A program made the translations under genes and the position numbers. Positions 41,214 through 45,063 of a DNA stretch of 45,063 nucleotides are shown one piece after another; position 1 is the first letter of the stretch; the number at the start of each line of letters is the position of its first letter. Source of the DNA: Phycisphaerales bacterium UBA1845 (lineage in GTDB: Bacteria; Planctomycetota; Phycisphaerae; UBA1845); NCBI GenBank assembly GCA_002338715.1, contig DDIR01000098.1:1238-46300 (forward strand), in the 5' to 3' direction. The notes below the pieces were generated by a model. The model was not told the DNA's origin and did not search any database. It worked only from the letters and a program-made list of their open reading frames with translations.

Positions 41214-41873
41214 ATGACTTCAGTGAACGATAACAAAACATCCAAGCGAATCGTCGTGGGCGTCACCGGCGCCAGCGGGGCGATGTATGCCCAGCGACTC
41301 ATCCAGTGTCTCGTCGATGCCGGGTCTGAAGTGCATTTGGCGATCACGCCTTATGGGCGGCGCTTGTTTCACGACGAACTCGACTACAGCGAAGTGAACG
41401 CTCAGACCCTTTTGGGGAGAGACAACTCGCAACTCATCATCCATCCGCATCAAGACGTCGGCAGCAGCATCGCCAGCGGTTCGATGCACACCGACGGCAT
41501 GATCATCTGCCCGTGCAGCAGCAACACGCTCGGTTCGATCGCAGCCGGCCTGGGCGGAAACGTGCTGACGCGCGCGGCTCAGGTGACGTTGAAGGAGCGT
41601 CGCCGCCTCGTGCTGGTGACGCGCGAAATGCCGATGGGGCACCTCGACCTCGAGAACGCGCTGCGACTCAGCCATGCCGGCGCGGTGATTTGTCCGGCAT
41701 CACCGGGGTTTTATATGCTCCCGAAGACGCTTGATGACGTTGTTGATTTTGTCGTGGGCAAACTGCTGGATCTCGTCGGTGTGCCGCACAGCCTCAACAC
41801 GCGCTGGACCGACATGCTCAAGACCCAAGCAGATGATTCCAGCCAATCAGCCAGTTCAAAGGATGCAAGTTGA
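41214..41873 (+). CDS. ubiX: Flavin prenyltransferase UbiX
   Basis: Makes the prenylated FMN cofactor used by UbiD-type decarboxylases. Motifs: VGVTGASGAMYAQRLIQ, CPCSSNTLGSIAAGLGGNV, VTREMPMGHLDLENAL and PASPGFYMLPKTLDDVVDFVV. The ATG at 41214 gives 219 residues; a longer frame inside the previous gene is rejected. It overlaps the next gene by four bases. In the futalosine route to menaquinone, a UbiX/UbiD pair acts with a UbiA-type prenyltransferase; no ubiD is seen in the window. Confidence 0.95.
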   Translation: MTSVNDNKTSKRIVVGVTGASGAMYAQRLIQCLVDAGSEVHLAITPYGRRLFHDELDYSEVNAQTLLGRDNSQLIIHPHQDVGSSIASGSMHTDGMIICPCSSNTLGSIAAGLGGNVLTRAAQVTLKERRRLVLVTREMPMGHLDLENALRLSHAGAVICPASPGFYMLPKTLDDVVDFVVGKLLDLVGVPHSLNTRWTDMLKTQADDSSQSASSKDAS

Positions 41874-42853
41874 ACGCGCCGTCAGACCAGTCACCCATCA
41901 GCGCATCGAGCCCCGCTTCCGAGTCCGCCGACTTTGGGCCCGCCAAACGCGGCGCGATCGAGTCTATTCGCGTCTGGACGGATATGATCAAGTTCGCCCA
42001 CTCGGTGTTTGCGCTGCCGTTCGCCATCATGGCCACGTTTCTAGCCGGAAGGTCGCTGCCGGGTCAACGACCGAGTTGGCTGCACTTGGTTTTGATCGTC
42101 GTGTGCATGGTGGCCGCCCGCAGTGTGGCGATGACCTTCAACCGAATCGTTGACGCACGAATCGATGCCAGAAATCCGCGAACCGCAACGCGCCCACTGC
42201 CGGCTGGCAAATTGACGATGCTGCAGGCGTGGGTGTTTCTTGCGATCTTCTTCGTGACATACGCGATCGGTTGCTTCGGGTTTTATATCAAGTTCGACAA
42301 CCCCTGGCCGATGCTGCTTGGCGGTCCGGTGTTGATGATGCTTTGCGGATATTCCTTTGCGAAGCGATTCACGCGGTGGTCGCATTTTTGGCTGGGGTGT
42401 GCCATTGGCTTGTCGCCACTGGCGGCTTGGATCGCGATTCATCCCGCAACGCTGGGTTGGCCGGCGGTTCTGCTTTGGGTGACGGTGATGCTGTGGATGG
42501 CGGGGTTCGATATCATCTACGCGTGCCAGGATATCGACGTTGATCGGAAGGAAGGGTTGTTCAGCCTGCCATCGAAAATCGGCCCGGGTGCGGCGCTGAT
42601 GATCACGCGGGTTGCGCATGTGTTGGTTGTTGGATTGCTGGTGTTGGTCGGAAAACTGTCGGGATTGGGCTGGGTCTATTTTGTCGGTGTTGGCATCGTG
42701 GCCGTGCTGCTATTGATTGAAAACTTAAGCGTTCGACCCGACGATTTTTCGAAAGTCAATCTCGCGTTCTTTACCATCAACGGAATCGTCAGTCTCCTCC
42801 TGGCGACGTGCACCGTCATCGACGTGCTGATGAACATGCCGCCAGTTCTTTAA
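41870..42853 (+). CDS. ubiA: UbiA-family aromatic prenyltransferase
   Basis: Attaches the isoprenoid tail to an aromatic quinone precursor in the membrane. The first Asp-rich motif is NRIVDARIDARNPRTATR; the second is CQDIDVDRKEGLFSLP. About eight membrane helices. There is no ATG before the conserved start IRVWTDMIKFAHSVFALPFA, so the TTG at 41870, which overlaps the ubiX stop codon and has AAAGG upstream, is the start; the protein is 327 residues. It may act in the futalosine (MqnP) pathway. Last gene of the quinone run. Confidence 0.92.
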   Translation: MNAPSDQSPISASSPASESADFGPAKRGAIESIRVWTDMIKFAHSVFALPFAIMATFLAGRSLPGQRPSWLHLVLIVVCMVAARSVAMTFNRIVDARIDARNPRTATRPLPAGKLTMLQAWVFLAIFFVTYAIGCFGFYIKFDNPWPMLLGGPVLMMLCGYSFAKRFTRWSHFWLGCAIGLSPLAAWIAIHPATLGWPAVLLWVTVMLWMAGFDIIYACQDIDVDRKEGLFSLPSKIGPGAALMITRVAHVLVVGLLVLVGKLSGLGWVYFVGVGIVAVLLLIENLSVRPDDFSKVNLAFFTINGIVSLLLATCTVIDVLMNMPPVL

Positions 42854-42861
42854 AGCGCCGT

Positions 42862-42886
42862 CATTCCCGCGAAAGCGGGAATCCAG
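42862..42886. repeat. CATTCCCGC palindromic repeat, copy 3
   Basis: CATTCCCGC-GAAA-GCGGGAATCCAG: arms as in the pair at 4331-4478, with the centre GAAA instead of GCAG. It lies eight bases after the ubiA stop codon. The GAAA centre makes a stable tetraloop-like hairpin. Confidence 0.88.
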
Positions 42887-42981
42887 GGGGGAAAAGAAAG
42901 TCATTTCTGGCAAGTACCAATCTCCGTACCGCGCATGGCTTGAAATCGCAATCGTCGTCGTCGCTGGCGCAGCAAAAGGAA

Positions 42982-43016
42982 AACCGTTGATCCCGATTAA
43001 CTCGGAATCAACGGTT
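42982..43016 (-). terminator. Terminator after the PQQ-propeller gene
   Basis: On the minus strand AACCGTTGAT and ATCAACGGTT pair, with an inner TCCGA/TCGGG stem that has one mismatch, followed by TTTTCCTTTT. It lies 47 bases after the stop codon of the gene at 43064. A T-rich segment also follows on the plus strand but is weaker. Confidence 0.8.
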
Positions 43017-43063
43017 CGATTGTATTTGTGTTGTCCCGCTTCAAGTGCAAACAGGATGCGTGC

Positions 43064-44335
43064 CTACGCCCCCAGATCAAACGCAACGATTTCTTTGGTA
43101 TCGCGGGCGTAGAGCGTGTCACCGACGAGGGTCGGAACAGTCCATGCCGGTTTTTCAAATAGCTCTGCTTTTCCAAGGGTTTCCATCCCTTGCGGCGAAA
43201 TCCTCGCCATCGCCAGCACGCCGTTTTCATCGAGGAAAATCAGCTTGTCATCGGCGTAGATGCAGTTGGCTTTGTGGTAACCGCGTTCCTTCCACGCCAC
43301 TTCGCCGGTCTTGATGTTGACGGCTGACAACAATGTGACTTTGTCGCCGATCGACGCATAGACATAATCGCCGATGCGTATGGCATTCCAATGGAATAGT
43401 TTGACTTTTGCGGATTCCCAAACTTTCTCGACGGTCGTCTTGCCGTCTTTCTGCGACAGTCGCAGCACGCGAGCGCCGCCATCAAGCTGCGTTGCAACCC
43501 ACAACAGATTGTCTTCGCCCCATATCGCATCGGTTGCGTTGGTTTTGTATTGGTTGGTGCAGGGATAGCTCCAGAGGAACTTGCCGTTGGTCGCGTCGAC
43601 AGCGACGACGTCGCTCGCGGTGAAGAACACAATCTGATCCTGTCCATCGACGTTGATCACAACGGGTGATGCATAGTTGACGCTGTACGGCTCGCTTTTC
43701 CAGACAACCGAACCGTCTTTCGCGTTGAAGGCCATGATGCCGTTCTTTTCACCACCCACGAGTGCGATCACGTTGCCCTTGTAGAGGAGCGGGCTGGCCG
43801 CCGACCCGAAATCGAGAACCTGTCCTTCGTAATCCTTGACCAGATCATGCGACCAGATCGGTTTGCCGGTCGCGCGATCGACGCATTGCATGATGCCGGT
43901 GAAGCCCAGCGTGATGATGCGGTCTTCGAGGACGAGCGGTGTGGCGTTGGGGCCGGTGCCGAAGCGGTCGGTGTTGCCTTCGTTGGGTGGGGCGTCATAG
44001 GCGTACTCCCATTTGGTCTCGCCGGTGTTTGCACTGAGGGCGACGATGACATCCTGGCCCCCTTTGCGATACATGGTGTAGAGTTCGCCGTCCTTCGCCG
44101 CGATCGCCGAGTAGCCTTCGCCCAGCGGGCGACGCCATTTCACTTTGGGGCCTGATTCGGGCCAGGCGTCGGCGAGCTTGGGTGCGGTGACTTTGAAGTC
44201 GCGCGAAGGTCCACCCCATTGCGGCCAATCGGGTGATCCGGCCTGTGTTGCTGTGCCGGTCATCGCGACCATGGCACAGCCAAGTAAGCCGCAGATGATT
44301 GGCCCGGTCATTCGTCGGTTTGTCCTGTTGTGCAT
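43064..44335 (-). CDS. Exported PQQ-like beta-propeller protein
   Basis: A 423-residue protein with a signal peptide (MTGPIICGLLGCAMVAMTG, cleavage near TQA-GSP), so exported. After it WPQWGGPSRD is the common start of planctomycetal PQQ-propeller proteins. Repeated blades of the form A(L/F/V)xAxxGxxxWK are seen, such as VIALSANTGETKWEY, MAFNAKDGSVVWKSE and VAVDATNGKFLWSYP. The fold is like BamB and PQQ dehydrogenases, but no catalytic residues of a dehydrogenase are visible; the role is unknown, perhaps binding or scaffold. GAGGG lies nine bases upstream of the ATG at 44335. Confidence 0.88.
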   Translation of the reverse strand: MHNRTNRRMTGPIICGLLGCAMVAMTGTATQAGSPDWPQWGGPSRDFKVTAPKLADAWPESGPKVKWRRPLGEGYSAIAAKDGELYTMYRKGGQDVIVALSANTGETKWEYAYDAPPNEGNTDRFGTGPNATPLVLEDRIITLGFTGIMQCVDRATGKPIWSHDLVKDYEGQVLDFGSAASPLLYKGNVIALVGGEKNGIMAFNAKDGSVVWKSEPYSVNYASPVVINVDGQDQIVFFTASDVVAVDATNGKFLWSYPCTNQYKTNATDAIWGEDNLLWVATQLDGGARVLRLSQKDGKTTVEKVWESAKVKLFHWNAIRIGDYVYASIGDKVTLLSAVNIKTGEVAWKERGYHKANCIYADDKLIFLDENGVLAMARISPQGMETLGKAELFEKPAWTVPTLVGDTLYARDTKEIVAFDLGA

Positions 44336-44481
44336 GGTGTTTCCCTCAAATCGGTATCGGTTCCAGGTGACTGGTCCGTATTCTGTGTGGCCCGGCTAGC
44401 CAGCACAAGCCCAACATCGCGAATTGAGGCTCATTTGACACTTATTCGCCGCCATTGGGCACCCTTGACCCTTTGAGGCGA

Positions 44482-44509
44482 TTGGTCACAATTGGCCAAC
44501 CGATATAAA
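44482..44509 (+). promoter_or_regulatory. Candidate promoter of ribH
   Basis: TTGGTC (44482-44487) and TATAAA (44504-44509) are 16 bases apart. The -10 box is good and the -35 box is moderate. The ATG of ribH is 64 bases further on. No FMN riboswitch features were seen. Confidence 0.35.
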
Positions 44510-44573
44510 CAGCAGTTCAGTGATGATTTGCGGTTCAGTTGGATATGATCCGCCCGCCAGCAGGAGTCTTAAA

Positions 44574-45050
44574 ATGGCCCAGCGTATTTCCGGTGAAATG
44601 AATAGTGGGGGCTTTAAGTTCGTGCTTATCGTCAGCCGCTTCAATGATTTTATCACCAGCAAGCTGGTGGACGGTGCGATCGATACGTTGGTGCGTCACG
44701 GGACCGCCGACGATGACATCAGCGTGATGTACGTGCCCGGTGCGTTTGAGTTGCCGTTCATGGCCAAGCGGGCGGCAGCGAGTGGAGCGTTTGATGCGGT
44801 GGTTTGTCTCGGTTGCGTGATTCGCGGTCAGACGCCACATTTTGATTATGTCGCCGGGCAAGCCGCGCGGGGCATTGCGCAGGTCGGATTGGACACGGGC
44901 GTACCGACCACGTTTGGTTTGATCACGTCGGATACGTTGGAGCAGGCCATCGAGCGTGCGGGCAGCAAAGCCGGTAACAAAGGTTCGGACGCAGCCGCCA
45001 GTGCGATCGAACTGGTAAGCTTGCTTTCGATTCTGTCCAAAGGGAATTAA
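44574..45050 (+). CDS. ribH: 6,7-dimethyl-8-ribityllumazine synthase
   Basis: Penultimate enzyme of riboflavin synthesis, joining a ribityl-pyrimidine to a four-carbon phosphate. Motifs: [13 protein letters not shown] near the start, [11 protein letters not shown], and [16 protein letters not shown] with the general-acid His89. The ATG at 44574 has AGGAG seven bases upstream and gives 158 residues, the family length; a longer frame to 44520 is rejected. No other rib gene is seen in the window, but the window ends just after it. Confidence 0.96.
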   Translation: MAQRISGEMNSGGFKFVLIVSRFNDFITSKLVDGAIDTLVRHGTADDDISVMYVPGAFELPFMAKRAAASGAFDAVVCLGCVIRGQTPHFDYVAGQAARGIAQVGLDTGVPTTFGLITSDTLEQAIERAGSKAGNKGSDAAASAIELVSLLSILSKGN

Positions 45051-45053
45051 GTG

Positions 45054-45063
45054 GTAGGGTGGG
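45054..45063. repeat. Dispersed inverted repeat, GTAGGGTGGG family, left edge of copy 4
   Basis: The last ten bases of the window, GTAGGGTGGG, are identical to the first ten of the left arm of copies 1 to 3 and begin four bases after the ribH stop codon. The remainder is outside the window. Confidence 0.75.

Noticed and set aside
44336..44573. An FMN riboswitch upstream of ribH
   Set aside because: The conserved core segments of that riboswitch are not present in this gap, and a normal promoter-like pair fits the space.
1..45063. CRISPR array, prophage, integron or toxin-antitoxin system
   Set aside because: No regularly spaced repeats, phage structural genes, integrase or paired small toxin and antitoxin genes were found; the repeats present are dispersed palindromes.

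Overview
The window is about 45 kb of a moderately GC-rich bacterial chromosome (roughly 55-60% by eye) that looks like Planctomycetota, possibly Phycisphaerae or a relative. This is an inference from gene content: an ECF sigma factor paired with a Ser/Thr kinase, a secreted protein carrying a cohesin-like domain and dockerin-type calcium loops, a secreted PQQ-propeller protein, an orphan GroES-like protein, a TadG-like protein with a vWA domain, a eukaryote-like glycogen branching enzyme, and a tRNA-Ile/tRNA-Ala pair with no rRNA genes beside it. Most of the window is housekeeping DNA. I see no prophage, insertion sequence, CRISPR array or rRNA gene.

Layout. 1-6.6 kb, minus strand: the start of ahcY behind an ArsR-methyltransferase regulator (SahR type), a Ser/Thr kinase with its ECF sigma factor, a YjbQ protein, a cluster of palindromic repeats and an exported S9 peptidase. 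6.9-9.4 kb, plus: an ABC-2 type exporter. 9.4-12.8 kb, minus: cysteine synthase, a JAMM metalloprotease, an E1-like ThiF/MoeB enzyme and a universal stress protein, with a possible small plus-strand ORF inside the cluster. 13.2-17.6 kb, plus: lipA-tmk-holB, then mgtE. 17.6-18.1 kb, minus: tRNA-Ile, a 24-residue membrane microprotein ORF, tRNA-Ala. 18.4-21.3 kb, plus: the cohesin/dockerin-like protein, a DHFR-fold protein and a FliA/WhiG-like sigma factor with a long leader. 21.5-25.2 kb, plus: truA, a second ABC-2 exporter and a GT4 glycosyltransferase. 25.5-28.1 kb: the TadG-like protein facing a HAMP-type membrane protein across a bidirectional terminator. 28.5-31.8 kb, plus: glgB, a TetR regulator and a DinB protein. 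32.0-34.9 kb, minus: rimO-pgsA-uppP. 35.1-38.3 kb, plus: GroES-like, BtpA-like, S66 peptidase and superoxide dismutase. 38.5-42.9 kb, plus: ubiE, a TPR membrane protein, ubiX and ubiA, overlapping or nearly so, best read as late quinone (probably menaquinone) synthesis. 43.1-45.1 kb: a PQQ-propeller protein (minus) and ribH (plus).

The most interesting parts are the E1-like/JAMM/cysteine synthase cluster (a sulfur-carrier or ubiquitin-like system with no carrier protein visible), the microprotein between two tRNA genes, the vWA domain interrupted by about 230 residues, a GroES-like protein with an acidic residue in its chaperonin-binding tripeptide, and two families of dispersed palindromes in gene borders. 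No wholly new multi-gene system is evident; the E1/JAMM cluster comes closest. Many starts were moved inward from the longest open frame, using ribosome binding sites and family lengths. Promoters and operators were read by eye and are tentative.
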